A DNA stretch of 64,000 nucleotides from Zhouia spongiae (GCF_022760175.1 NZ_CP094326.1:1240001-1304000); one strand, 5' to 3'. Positions 45,141 through 57,630 are shown, numbered from the stretch's first letter. Program-made: numbers and translations. Notes: a model not told the origin generated them from the sequence alone.

Positions 45141-47177
45141 ATGTATAGAAACAAAGTACTTGCTTTGGTGTGCGTTTTGCTTTTTGCCATAGGATGTAAA
45201 CAACACCCAAATAAGCAGAAGGAAACGACAAAGCCTAAATTGAACTACCTTTATAATACTGCTAATGTGCTTAACTATAAGGGAGTGCCCGTGAATAAAA
45301 AAGACAGGAATGCCCTTATGTTCTCAGATCAGGGAGCGTGGTTTGCTTACGGATTGCCCGATGGGCGGGGAAATGGTAACGGTTTTTCGGGCCCTTTCCT
45401 GTTAACACAACAGAACGGGGTGTGGGCCGGAAGATCATTATCCGAACTTACCCTGGTAAACGGAGAGAGCGATACATTGGTAGACTGGCAAGAGGATCTG
45501 ATAGACCAGAGTAGCTATCACAGCCATTTGGAGCAGACCTTTGAAAACAAAAGGCTGAGAGTAGAACAACAATTGGTGTATATGTCTGCGCATACGGCCC
45601 TGCAACGTACAAAAATCACCAATCTTTCAAATCAAAGTATAGCATTAGGGATAGAGATAACGGGTAATGTTTTTGACAGTCTGGATATTAATGTGCTTAA
45701 GGAAAAAGGCGGAATTAAATTGGTGTCCGACAGATCCGAAGCAACAGGGCATTTAAAACTATTGAATAAGAACAATGAGATAAAGACAACAGGAAACACA
45801 TTTTCTATTAAACAAACTCCTTTTGTTTTACAGCCCAAAGAAACGAAAGAAGTAATAATGGCACAGTCATTTATTTTTCCCGAATATTCATGGAAAGAAG
45901 AAGAGGAACTGATTGATGAAGCCGATTTTGAAAGTGTACTTCTAAAGCGAAAGATAGAAAAAGAAGGACAACTGGAAAGCCTGATCGATAAGCAAAGGAC
46001 AGGTTTTAAAAAACAAGAGTACACCAATGTACTGGCAAAAGCATTGCTGACGTTACAGAACAATTGGAGGGTTCCGGCCGGTGAGTTGAAACACCAGGGG
46101 CTTTTTCCGAGCTATCATTATAAATGGTTTCATGGTTTTTGGTCGTGGGATTCGTGGAAACACGCGGTGGGATTGGTATTGTATAATGAAGATCTGGCAA
46201 AAGATCAGATCCGTGCGATGTTCGATTTTCAGCAGGAAGACGGATTTATAGTAGACTGCATCTATAGGGATACCACTATAGAAGCTCATAACTACAGGGA
46301 TACCAAACCACCATTGGCAAGTTGGGCAGTTGCTGAAGTGTTCGGAAAATCCGGTGATACTGCTTTCGTAAAAGAAATGTACTCTAAATTGAAAAGGTAT
46401 CATGAGTGGTGGTATGCCAAACGCGACCATGATAAGGACGGGCTCTGTGAGTACGGTTCTACCGACGGTTCTCTGATAGCTGCAAAATGGGAAAGCGGTA
46501 TGGATAATGCCATCAGGTTTGACGATGCTGAGATCTTAAAGAACTCAGATGGCGCATATTCCCTTAATCAGGAAAGTGTAGACCTGAATGCTTATCTGTA
46601 TGCAGAGAAATTGTATTTGGCAGCATTAGCGAATGTGTTACATAATGAAACTGATAAGAAGGACTTTGAAGATGATGCTCAACAGTTAAAAGACAGGATT
46701 CAACATCAATTTTATAGTGAGGAAGACGGTTGGTTTTACGATACTTCGTTAGACGGTGAACATTTTGTGAAAGGAGCAGGTAGTGAAGGCTGGATTCCTT
46801 TGTGGACAAATGTGGCAACCCCAACCCAGGCCGAAGCAATAAAAAATAAAATGATGAATACGGAAAAGTTTTTCACCAAAGTGCCTTTCCAGACCATGGC
46901 TAAAGATCATCCGAAGTTTGATCCTATGAATGGATACTGGCGGGGGCCGAATTGGCTGGATCAGGCTTATTTTGGTGTTAAAGGACTTCGCAATTATGGT
47001 TATAATAAGGAAGCAGACAGTGCTACAGTTCAAATTTTAAACGGAGCGGAAGGTTTGTTGGATAAGGGAACTTCAATACGGGAAAACTATCACCCGATTA
47101 CCGGAAAAGGGCTTAATGCTAAAAACTTTAGTTGGAGTGCCGCTCATATTATGATGATGCTAACCGAAGATAATTAG
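45141..47177 (+). CDS. GH63/MGH1-type glycoside hydrolase lipoprotein
   Basis: 678 residues: lipobox AIGCKQH near residue 19 anchors it to a membrane. After a beta-sandwich N-terminal region, an (alpha/alpha)6-barrel covers about 290-678. Candidate catalytic residues match the family: the aspartate in FWSWDSWKHA near 335-345 and the glutamate in IRENYHPITGKG near 650. Other family segments are ESGMDNAIRFDDA, GSEGWIPLWTN and YWRGPNWLDQAYFGV. GH63 and related enzymes remove alpha-linked glucose or mannose (for example from oligosaccharides or glucosylglycerate-like compounds). Substrate is not certain. It starts the plus-strand segment divergent from the sigma factor gene. Confidence 0.85.
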   Translation: MYRNKVLALVCVLLFAIGCKQHPNKQKETTKPKLNYLYNTANVLNYKGVPVNKKDRNALMFSDQGAWFAYGLPDGRGNGNGFSGPFLLTQQNGVWAGRSLSELTLVNGESDTLVDWQEDLIDQSSYHSHLEQTFENKRLRVEQQLVYMSAHTALQRTKITNLSNQSIALGIEITGNVFDSLDINVLKEKGGIKLVSDRSEATGHLKLLNKNNEIKTTGNTFSIKQTPFVLQPKETKEVIMAQSFIFPEYSWKEEEELIDEADFESVLLKRKIEKEGQLESLIDKQRTGFKKQEYTNVLAKALLTLQNNWRVPAGELKHQGLFPSYHYKWFHGFWSWDSWKHAVGLVLYNEDLAKDQIRAMFDFQQEDGFIVDCIYRDTTIEAHNYRDTKPPLASWAVAEVFGKSGDTAFVKEMYSKLKRYHEWWYAKRDHDKDGLCEYGSTDGSLIAAKWESGMDNAIRFDDAEILKNSDGAYSLNQESVDLNAYLYAEKLYLAALANVLHNETDKKDFEDDAQQLKDRIQHQFYSEEDGWFYDTSLDGEHFVKGAGSEGWIPLWTNVATPTQAEAIKNKMMNTEKFFTKVPFQTMAKDHPKFDPMNGYWRGPNWLDQAYFGVKGLRNYGYNKEADSATVQILNGAEGLLDKGTSIRENYHPITGKGLNAKNFSWSAAHIMMMLTEDN

Positions 47178-47220
47178 CTTACTTGTTCATGTTATTATGC
47201 ATAGTGTCAAAATTCAAAAT

Positions 47221-47290
47221 GTCACGTTGAGCATTGGTTGAGATGAAATATATTTCATAGAGAGCACCTAGCGTAGCATATCGAAATGTG
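47221..47290. repeat. About 70-bp dispersed intergenic repeat
   Basis: Starts GTCACGTTGAGC, has a central perfect palindrome ATGAAATATATTTCAT, and ends ATATCGAAATGTG. It has the same length and layout as the copy at 50423-50491 and belongs to a REP-like class common in flavobacterial intergenic DNA. Confidence 0.55.
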
Positions 47291-47368
47291 TTTTGAATTG
47301 AAAATACAGAGCGAAGTTTATGAAGAGGTTTTTATTACTATAACACCAATACATTTTAGTTTCTTGAA

Positions 47369-50300
47369 ATGAATTATAAAACATTACAGATATCGCCACA
47401 ACAAGCCGAAAATATAGCTTTCGAGCTTTTTGAAGTAAAAGGAAATGCAAAGCCTTTGCCCGGAGAGATCGATTTTAATTTTAAAATTGATGCCGATAAT
47501 GAAAGTTATATTCTAAAAGTATCACGTCCGGATGAAGATCCGGGATATTTGGACTTTCAGCAACAATTGTTGAATTATGTATCGCATGCAAATCTTATTG
47601 CTCCCAAAGTAATAAAAGATAAAAGCGGGAACGATATTTCAGAAATAACCGATGATTCCGGACAAAAAAGGAAGGTGCGATTGTTAACCTGGATCTCCGG
47701 CAGGGTGTGGAGCAGCGTAAACCCTCAAACAGATACCCTGCGCTTTAATCTGGGCGAACAATGTGGAGCGCTTGCCAAAGCACTTCTACATTTCGATCAT
47801 GCTAAAGCCCATCGCAGTTTTGAATGGGACATAGCGCAGGCCGATTGGACGTACGATTATGTGTCGTATTTCAATAAAGAAGAAAAGGATATTATTTCCT
47901 TCTTTCAGCAACAATTCAAAGAAGCACAGGCGGGATATAGACAACTTCGAAAAGCTGTGGTACATAACGATGCTAACGATAATAATGTAATTGTATCGGA
48001 AGATCTGCAAAACCCCGTGGTTGTTTCCTGTATAGATTATGGCGATGCGGTTTATACGCAAACCATTAACGATCTGGCCATTGTATGTGCGTATGCGATT
48101 ATGAATCATAACAATCCACTGGAAGCCGCTTTGCCAATAGTGAAAGGATATCACAAAAACTTCCCGTTAAAAGAGGAGGAACTAAGGTATCTGTATGTGG
48201 CCATCGCCATGCGATTGGTGATATCAGTTACCAAATCGGCCATTAATAAAATAAAAGAACCCGATAATGAATACTTGCTGATCAGTGAAAAACCTGCCTG
48301 GGAATTGTTAAGGAAATGGTATGCTATTAGCGAAGATTATGCACATTTTAGTTTCAGGGATGCTTGCGGTTTTATTGCCCATCCTAATGAAGTTGACTTT
48401 AAAGATTGGGCAGCGCAACAAGCATTTTCTGTGGCCGGCCTTTTCCCGGATCAACGTATCGGGAAAGTAACGCCAGTAGATCTTAGTGTATCGAGCAAGT
48501 GGCTAGGGCATGAACAGGATTTTAACGATCATGATCTTTTTGAATTCAAGCTTAAAAGACTTCAAAAGCAACATCCGAATACACTTATTGCCGGAGGATA
48601 TTTAGAACCAAGGCCTTTCTATACAAGCTCTTTGTTTGAACGGATAGGAAACAAAGGAAAAGAACATAGAACCTTTCACCTGGGGGTTGATTTTTGGCTA
48701 CCGGCTAAAACTCCGGTGCATTGCTTTATGGAAGGGGAAGTGTTTACTGCTGTTCTAGATGAAGGAGAAAAAGGTTATGGCGGACTCATAATTTTAAAAC
48801 ACAAAACCCCTTCTTTTGAGTTTTATTCCTTGTACGGACACTTGTCCAAGGATAGTGTTCAACATTTCAACGTTGGAGATGTCCTTAAAAAAGGAGATAA
48901 AATTGGCGAGTTGGGTACCTCAGCTGAAAATGGGGGCTGGGTACCACATTTGCATTTTCAGTTGCTACTTTCCATGCTCAGCTATAAAAATGATTTCCCG
49001 GGAGTAGCTTACCATAGCGAACTACCGGTATGGGAAAGTATTTGTCCCGATCCGGGATTGTTGTTTACATCACAGGGATTAAACAGGCATAAGGAGATGC
49101 TTAACAATGAAATCATCACCTATAGAAAAGAACATTTGGGGAAAAGTCTGAGCCTTCAATATAAAGTGCCTATAAAAATGGTGCGGGGTGCGGGGCAATA
49201 CCTTGTAGATCAATACGGCAAAAAATACCTCGATACGGTAAATAATGTTGCCCATGTAGGTCACGAACACGCCAGGGTGGTAAAAGCAGGACAGGAGCAA
49301 ATGTCACTCATCAATACCAATTCAAGGTATCTGCACGAAAACATAAATCAACTGGCAAAAGAACTCATAGAAACATTACCTCCCGAATTGAATGTTTTGC
49401 ATTTTGTGAATTCGGGAAGCGAGGCCAACGAATTGGCGATACGCATGATGAAAGCCGCAACCGGAGAAAGAGATATCATAGCTTCGGAGGTTGGGTATCA
49501 TGGTAATAGTAATATGTGTATAGATATCAGTTCGTACAAATTCGATGGCAAAGGAGGAAAGGGAGCCCCCGAACATACCCATATTTTTCCGCTTCCGGAC
49601 AGTTTCAGAGGGAAATACAGAGGAAGAGATGCCGGTAAATTGTATGCCGATGAAGTTAAGAAGTGTATTGAACAGGTGCATGACAAAGGCAGAAAGGTAG
49701 GAGGCCTTATTGTGGAGCCGATTATTAGTTGTGGCGGACAAATAGAATTGCCTGATGGGTTTCTAAAACAAGCCTATGCATACATAAGGGAAGCCGGAGG
49801 AATCTGTATTTCTGATGAGGTTCAGGTTGGCTGCGGACGTGTAGGTAAGACCTTTTGGGGCTTTCAGCTGTATGATGTAGTTCCCGATATTGTAACCATT
49901 GGAAAACCATTAGGTAATGGTCACCCGCTGGCAGCAGTAGCTTGTACACAGGAAGTAGCCGATAAGTTTGCCAACGGGATGGAATATTTCAACACATTCG
50001 GCGGCAATCCTGTTTCGTGTGCCATAGGAACGGCCGTATTAAGAGTAGTTAAAGATGAAAAATTACAGCAAAATGCACTCGAAATAGGAGCGTATTTAAA
50101 GACTACTTTAAATGAGTTAGCCGAAGAGTTCCCTATTATTGGAGATGTTAGAGGCCAGGGACTTTTCTTAGGGATAGAATTTGTAGATAAAGAAATGAGA
50201 CCACTCGCTGCTCATGCCGATTATACAATCAACAGGATGAAAGACCATGGCATTTTGATGAGTACCGACGGTCCTGATAATAATGTATTAAAAATTAAAC

Positions 50301-50389
50301 CCCCGATTGTATTTACAAAAGACAATGCCGAAGAACTTATCTTCTACCTGAAAAAGATTCTTGCAGAAGATTTTATGAGGGCTTATTAA
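47369..50389 (+). CDS. Triple fusion: aminoglycoside-phosphotransferase-like kinase, M23 peptidase-like domain, class III aminotransferase
   Basis: 1006 residues, no signal peptide. Residues about 15-330: a choline/hydroxylysine-kinase-like domain with VVHNDANDNNVIV and CIDYGD motifs. Residues about 420-545: an M23/LytM-like domain with the metal-binding set intact (H437 and D441 in HLGVD; H527 and H529 in HLHF; LYGHLS). Residues about 580-1006: a class III PLP aminotransferase fold with the cofactor lysine at K846 (IGKPLGNGHPL) and SDEVQVGCGRVG. Kinase and aminotransferase halves match the human HYKK and PHYKPL/ETNPPL pair, in which a phosphorylated amine is split by a PLP phospholyase. The fusion is known in other bacteria; the M23 role is unclear. 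Flanked by glycosidase genes. Confidence 0.88.
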   Translation: MNYKTLQISPQQAENIAFELFEVKGNAKPLPGEIDFNFKIDADNESYILKVSRPDEDPGYLDFQQQLLNYVSHANLIAPKVIKDKSGNDISEITDDSGQKRKVRLLTWISGRVWSSVNPQTDTLRFNLGEQCGALAKALLHFDHAKAHRSFEWDIAQADWTYDYVSYFNKEEKDIISFFQQQFKEAQAGYRQLRKAVVHNDANDNNVIVSEDLQNPVVVSCIDYGDAVYTQTINDLAIVCAYAIMNHNNPLEAALPIVKGYHKNFPLKEEELRYLYVAIAMRLVISVTKSAINKIKEPDNEYLLISEKPAWELLRKWYAISEDYAHFSFRDACGFIAHPNEVDFKDWAAQQAFSVAGLFPDQRIGKVTPVDLSVSSKWLGHEQDFNDHDLFEFKLKRLQKQHPNTLIAGGYLEPRPFYTSSLFERIGNKGKEHRTFHLGVDFWLPAKTPVHCFMEGEVFTAVLDEGEKGYGGLIILKHKTPSFEFYSLYGHLSKDSVQHFNVGDVLKKGDKIGELGTSAENGGWVPHLHFQLLLSMLSYKNDFPGVAYHSELPVWESICPDPGLLFTSQGLNRHKEMLNNEIITYRKEHLGKSLSLQYKVPIKMVRGAGQYLVDQYGKKYLDTVNNVAHVGHEHARVVKAGQEQMSLINTNSRYLHENINQLAKELIETLPPELNVLHFVNSGSEANELAIRMMKAATGERDIIASEVGYHGNSNMCIDISSYKFDGKGGKGAPEHTHIFPLPDSFRGKYRGRDAGKLYADEVKKCIEQVHDKGRKVGGLIVEPIISCGGQIELPDGFLKQAYAYIREAGGICISDEVQVGCGRVGKTFWGFQLYDVVPDIVTIGKPLGNGHPLAAVACTQEVADKFANGMEYFNTFGGNPVSCAIGTAVLRVVKDEKLQQNALEIGAYLKTTLNELAEEFPIIGDVRGQGLFLGIEFVDKEMRPLAAHADYTINRMKDHGILMSTDGPDNNVLKIKPPIVFTKDNAEELIFYLKKILAEDFMRAY

Positions 50390-50422
50390 TATTCGGAGGT
50401 TGCTTGAAAAGTAGAAAAGTTA

Positions 50423-50491
50423 GTCAGTTCGAGCACTACTGAAAAGAAAATATATTTTCATTGAAAGTACATAGCATAGCTATCGAGAACT
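50423..50491. repeat. About 69-bp dispersed intergenic repeat
   Basis: Starts GTCAGTTCGAGC, has a central palindrome GAAAATATATTTTC, and ends CTATCGAGAACT. Same layout as 47221-47290; its right half recurs at 35423-35447 with three mismatches. Confidence 0.6.
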
Positions 50492-50538
50492 ATTGGTAGT
50501 TGATTTTTATACAATCTCTTACAAGTGTTTAATTTTAA

Positions 50539-53688
<3,150 letters not shown>

Positions 53689-53697
53689 AAATAAAAA

Positions 53698-53746
53698 AAT
53701 CAGCTGGCTTTCCCAAAGTGGAAAATGTAGGCAAAGCCAGCTGATT
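53698..53746 (+). terminator. Intrinsic terminator after the beta-galactosidase gene
   Basis: AATCAGCTGGCTTT (53698-53711) and AAAGCCAGCTGATT (53733-53746) form a perfect 14-bp stem with a 21-base loop, 10 bases after the stop codon. No T-run follows, only TAATTG. Confidence 0.65.
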
Positions 53747-53884
53747 AATTGCCCTCGAATAGGTTACTATTAAAGCAAAGCCTTCTTTATAGCTTGTTTT
53801 ACCAGGGGTTGTGTTATTTGCACAGGTGTTTCAAAAAATTGAAAAAGGATAAAACGAACCCTGATATGAGGGTAATATTTTTCA

Positions 53885-54895
53885 TTAGCTTTCAATAATT
53901 TCGATCTGTTTAATGATCTGGTCTTCGGTAACAGGATAAGAATCATCATGCCTGATGGTATTGTATACATCATCAAAAACTTTCAGATAGTTCCCTCTTT
54001 CAGCTTTGACATCTTTTCTGATAACAGTGCCTTGTTCATTTGCTAAGGTCAACTTTCCGGAAGTGTCCTTCGTTTCAAGTCCATATGCAGGGTCGGAAAG
54101 AGAGATCCCCTTTAACAACTGCTCTTCCTGAACATTAACCCGTTGCTTGATGTATGACCCTTTAGTGCCATGAATGATAAAACCCGGTTGTGGGTCGGCA
54201 ACCAACATACTGGTACTTACAAAAACCTGTTTACCATCGGCATACGATAAATGAAAATGAGCATAGTCGTCTACTTCCGTTCCTGGTCTGAAATAGCCAA
54301 CCGTTTTAGACCATTGCCGGGGAATGCCAAAGAGTGCTAAAGCAGCATCCAGTACATGCGGGCCAAGGTCGTATTGAATGCCGCTGCCTGGGCCCGGTTT
54401 CTCCTTGGCTTTGTGACTGATGGTATAGCGATACCTGTCGAAATGCAGGTGTATCTCAACAAGTTGTCCAAGAACTCCGGAGTCAATTACTTTCTTAACA
54501 GAAAGAAAGTCACCATCATACCTTCTGTTTTGATAAGGAAGCACATATAGTTTCCGTTTTCTGGCTTCACTAAATAGTTGTCTTGCTTCCAAAGACGTAC
54601 AGCAAAAAGCTTTTTCCAGTAGTACGTGCTTCCCGTTTTTTAAAGCCTGCATGGCAAAATCAAAATGGGTAGCATTGGGAGTATTAACGATAATGAGTTC
54701 AATATCATTATCATTGATGATGCTTTCTACCGAGTCAAAGCTTTTAATATCAGGGTAGTCGTTATTTGCATTCTTCACGGAGCGTTCCACGACGGCTGCC
54801 AGCTCGAAATGTGGATGCTTGTCTATAAAAGGGGCATGAAAGATCTTTCCTGATGTGCCGTATGAAAGCAATCCTGTTTTGATGAGTGAAGTCAT
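53885..54895 (-). CDS. Gfo/Idh/MocA-family oxidoreductase
   Basis: 336 residues, cytosolic. Rossmann domain at 1-125: KTGLLSYGTSGKIFHAPFI (dinucleotide loop), then IIVNTPNATHFDFAMQALKN, GKHVLLEKAF, where EKA replaces the usual EKP. The C-terminal alpha/beta domain (about 126-336) carries the substrate site (SGIQYDLGPHVLDAALALFG). Such enzymes oxidise or reduce sugars and inositols with NAD(P). The sequence is closest in look to the YdgJ/YvaA group. It is convergent with the beta-galactosidase gene; a role in sugar handling is a guess from position. Confidence 0.88.
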   Translation of the reverse strand: MTSLIKTGLLSYGTSGKIFHAPFIDKHPHFELAAVVERSVKNANNDYPDIKSFDSVESIINDNDIELIIVNTPNATHFDFAMQALKNGKHVLLEKAFCCTSLEARQLFSEARKRKLYVLPYQNRRYDGDFLSVKKVIDSGVLGQLVEIHLHFDRYRYTISHKAKEKPGPGSGIQYDLGPHVLDAALALFGIPRQWSKTVGYFRPGTEVDDYAHFHLSYADGKQVFVSTSMLVADPQPGFIIHGTKGSYIKQRVNVQEEQLLKGISLSDPAYGLETKDTSGKLTLANEQGTVIRKDVKAERGNYLKVFDDVYNTIRHDDSYPVTEDQIIKQIEIIES

Positions 54896-55041
54896 AAATT
54901 ATAACTGTTAATTGAATATAAATCTTCCGAAAGTACAAATTAATTACTCGTTACATATAATCCTTTGGCATTTAGATTTTTATCGATGTGTTATTTCAGA
55001 CAAAATAGCTATCTTTAAAAAGAAATAAAAAGAAAGAAATT

Positions 55042-56868
55042 ATGTTACAAATACCTTTGTTTGAAATCAATTGGCGAAGAAAGTTAAAGGGACTATTGAT
55101 GTTTTTTGGATTTACGACCTTCTTTGGGGTCGGCGCGGGGTTGGCTCAAGAAAAAGTGACAATAGATTTTGATACTGAAAAGATAAATGAATACAAGTAT
55201 TTAAAGGGGGTAAAAGGAAGCGCATTGGAAATTAGACCACAAAGTAAACCATTTGTGATAACAGAAAGTGATAAGATCAATTTTGACTATAAAAGTGATT
55301 TTACAGTTTCGTTTTGGATCCGTACCGGAATGAATGCGTCGCATAGAACTGTTCTGTTAAGCCAGAAGCCTTATGAAACCTCGGGTTTAAAAGCCCAGAA
55401 GAGATCAGGGTGGGTGTTTTATATGTCCGGAGGTACTTGGGCGTGGAATATTGGTTCGGGATCAAGAAGAATTACATATGAACGCGATAATGGTAAATTC
55501 ATGCCGTTGAATAATGGAGAATGGCACTTTCTGGTTATGACTTATAGTGCGTTGAAGGGAGAAGTCCGGTTGTATTATGACGGGATAAATAGGGCGATTT
55601 ATAATTTGAAGGACAGCAAAGGGTTTCCGTTTGAAGGGGAATTCCCGGTAATGATAGGATCGCATTTAAAAGGAAAGACATTTAAAGGCTCGTGGTTAGA
55701 TGAAATTTCAGAAGGGCAGGAATTATTGCAAAACCTGGTAGATGAGTTTAATAGTCTTAGTGTTTCTTATAATGGGAAGGAGCTATATGCGGATGAGTTA
55801 ATAGACTTGGTTGTTGATCCAAAAGGACTGTCAGAGAACAAGGGGTTAAAAGGAATTGATAAGCGCCGTATGGAGAGGCTTTTATCCTTACAGAAAGAAT
55901 TAAAGAAGAACCCGTATACGATTTATCAGGTTAAGGATTTTATGGAAGTAGCTCCTTTAGGAGAAATCTATGTTCTCGATAAAGGAGTTATTAAGATCAA
56001 TAAGCGTGTTGCCAAAAAGTATTCAGATCAGGTGGGGTTTAAACCGCCCTGTTTTGAGATAGATGAGGTTGTGTTTACTCAGAAAGCTCTTTCATCAAAG
56101 GAGGTCGCTTTAGACTTTAATAAGTATGTGGATGCGAATATCGGGCACCGGTCAGGTACAAAGGAATCAATAACCGCAGCAGTATGGAATATCCACCACG
56201 GGGGAAAACATAATACTTTGGAAAAAGACGGATGGGACTCAAGAAACAGGATTGTAGAAATGTTAAAGCAAAAGGAAGCAGACGTGGTTATGATGCAAGA
56301 AACATATTCCTCAGGCGACTTTATTGCTGCCGAGTTAGGATTTTATTATGCCACGACGATTGATTGGGATTATTTAAATCAGGGTAGTAATATCTCTGTA
56401 TTGAGCAGGTATCCGATAGAAGAGGTTGATGTTCCGGAAGAAAGTCCATTTATGAATGTTTCTGCCAAGATTAGAATTAGCGATTCACAGTATATAAATG
56501 TAATGTCTAACTGGTACGGAATGAACTCTTTTTTAAATGTTTTTGATTTCCACAAAGAACGTTTTTATAATGCAGACCAGGTGCCGGTGTTGTTCGGTGG
56601 TGACTTTAATGCTGTTCCCCATACAGACGGAGGTGAAAGCCTGGCCTCTGAAACCTTGTTGGAATTTGGTTTTAAGGATGCATACCGGAGTTTGTATCCG
56701 AGTTTTAACGATCATCCCGGGCATACTTTCGAAGATGGTATTAGAATTGATCAATTGTATTATTTGGGAAAAGGCTTAAAAAATACGAGTACAGAAGTGA
56801 TTTCTAAAGAGAATGATAAATTTCCATCTGATCATTTTATGATTCTGTCCAGGTTTAAATTATACTAA
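55042..56868 (+). CDS. LamG/endonuclease-exonuclease-phosphatase fusion, exported
   Basis: 608 residues: an N-terminal signal region (to about 36, ending GLAQ); a LamG/concanavalin-like domain from about 40 to 225 (FTVSFWIRTGMNASHRTVLL, WHFLVMTYSALKGEVRLYYD, GSWLDEIS); then a charged insert of about 110 residues; a second LamG-like terminal strand (FEIDEVVFTQKALSSKEV) near 340; and an EEP nuclease/phosphatase fold at about 375-608 (AVWNIHHGG, VVMMQETYS, SVLSRYPIEE, LFGGDFNAVP, RIDQLYYLG, FPSDHFMIL), all active-site motifs present. It should be a secreted or surface phosphodiesterase, possibly a DNase or sphingomyelinase-like enzyme. TATCTTTA near 55010 resembles a promoter. Confidence 0.85.
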   Translation: MLQIPLFEINWRRKLKGLLMFFGFTTFFGVGAGLAQEKVTIDFDTEKINEYKYLKGVKGSALEIRPQSKPFVITESDKINFDYKSDFTVSFWIRTGMNASHRTVLLSQKPYETSGLKAQKRSGWVFYMSGGTWAWNIGSGSRRITYERDNGKFMPLNNGEWHFLVMTYSALKGEVRLYYDGINRAIYNLKDSKGFPFEGEFPVMIGSHLKGKTFKGSWLDEISEGQELLQNLVDEFNSLSVSYNGKELYADELIDLVVDPKGLSENKGLKGIDKRRMERLLSLQKELKKNPYTIYQVKDFMEVAPLGEIYVLDKGVIKINKRVAKKYSDQVGFKPPCFEIDEVVFTQKALSSKEVALDFNKYVDANIGHRSGTKESITAAVWNIHHGGKHNTLEKDGWDSRNRIVEMLKQKEADVVMMQETYSSGDFIAAELGFYYATTIDWDYLNQGSNISVLSRYPIEEVDVPEESPFMNVSAKIRISDSQYINVMSNWYGMNSFLNVFDFHKERFYNADQVPVLFGGDFNAVPHTDGGESLASETLLEFGFKDAYRSLYPSFNDHPGHTFEDGIRIDQLYYLGKGLKNTSTEVISKENDKFPSDHFMILSRFKLY

Positions 56869-56915
56869 AGCCGGGTGTTTCAGGTTTCATTCGGAATATA
56901 GATGTTTCTTACCAT

Positions 56916-56952
56916 AGGTCAATGTGTAACAGTTGGTTGACCTGTAGATTTG
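56916..56952 (+). promoter_or_regulatory. TAGATTTG promoter and operator-like dyad before YceI
   Basis: TAGATTTG at 56945-56952 is a Bacteroidota promoter element. Immediately upstream AGGTCAA (56916-56922) and TTGACCT (56937-56943) form an inverted repeat whose half-sites are 21 bases apart, two helical turns, typical of a dimeric regulator site overlapping a promoter. Confidence 0.5.
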
Positions 56953-56997
56953 CATTATCGTTCTATGAGAAACAATAAAAACTAAAAATTTACAGGT

Positions 56998-57525
56998 ATG
57001 GAAAGCGTAGTAAAAACATTGTGGGCAATAGATACTGCTCATTCAGAAGTGTTATTTAAAGTAAAACATATGATGATCTCGACCGTTACAGGTCAGTTTG
57101 ATGAATTTGAAGGAACTGTAGCGGCATCGGATGAAACCTTTAAGGATGCCGTGTTTAACTTTTCCGCAAAAGTAGATTCTATAAACACCAAGAACAAAGA
57201 CAGGGATACGCATTTAAAATCTGCTGACTTTTTTGATGCTGAAAACCATCCGGAATTAAGTTTCGTATCCAAATCATTTGACGGTGAAACCTTGATCGGA
57301 AACATAACGATGAGGGGGATTACCAAAGAAGTAAATTTGAATGTTGATTTCAATGGGATAGCAGTAGATCCCTACGGACAGACCAAAGCAGGGTTTGAAA
57401 TGGAAGGGCAGATAAACCGCAAGGACTTCGGATTGAGCTGGGGTGCGGTTACTGAAGCAGGAAATGTTGTGGTTAGCGATAAGGTAAAATTGGTTATAGC
57501 TGTGCAGTTTGTTAAACAAGCCTGA
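56998..57525 (+). CDS. YceI-family lipocalin-like protein
   Basis: 175 residues; the YceI beta-barrel is recognisable (WAIDTAHSEVLFKVKHMMIS, VTGQFDEFEGTVAA, DRDTHLKSADFFDAENHPEL, GNITMRGITKEVNLNVDF, RKDFGLSW). YceI proteins bind isoprenoid-like lipids such as polyprenyl chains; some are periplasmic. This copy has no signal peptide, so it should be cytosolic. It stands alone with its own promoter and a perfect terminator. Confidence 0.9.
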   Translation: MESVVKTLWAIDTAHSEVLFKVKHMMISTVTGQFDEFEGTVAASDETFKDAVFNFSAKVDSINTKNKDRDTHLKSADFFDAENHPELSFVSKSFDGETLIGNITMRGITKEVNLNVDFNGIAVDPYGQTKAGFEMEGQINRKDFGLSWGAVTEAGNVVVSDKVKLVIAVQFVKQA

Positions 57526-57534
57526 GGATCATTA

Positions 57535-57572
57535 AAGAGGCCGTATGAAAATTTATTTTCATACGGCCTCTT
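57535..57572. terminator. Bidirectional terminator between YceI and hdc
   Basis: A perfect 17-bp stem (57535-57551 with 57556-57572, loop TTTA; AAGAGGCCGTATG at the base) separates the convergent genes and can serve both. Confidence 0.8.
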
Positions 57573-57630
57573 CGATAACTAACTAACCTAAATAAATATT
57601 TAATGAGAAAAAGTATTGCATAGATGTGTG

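Noticed and set aside
47369-50389. Possibility that the triple-domain protein is an assembly error or false fusion
   Set aside because: The frame is open over 1006 codons, the three domains are all intact with their active-site motifs, and such fusions occur in other bacteria.
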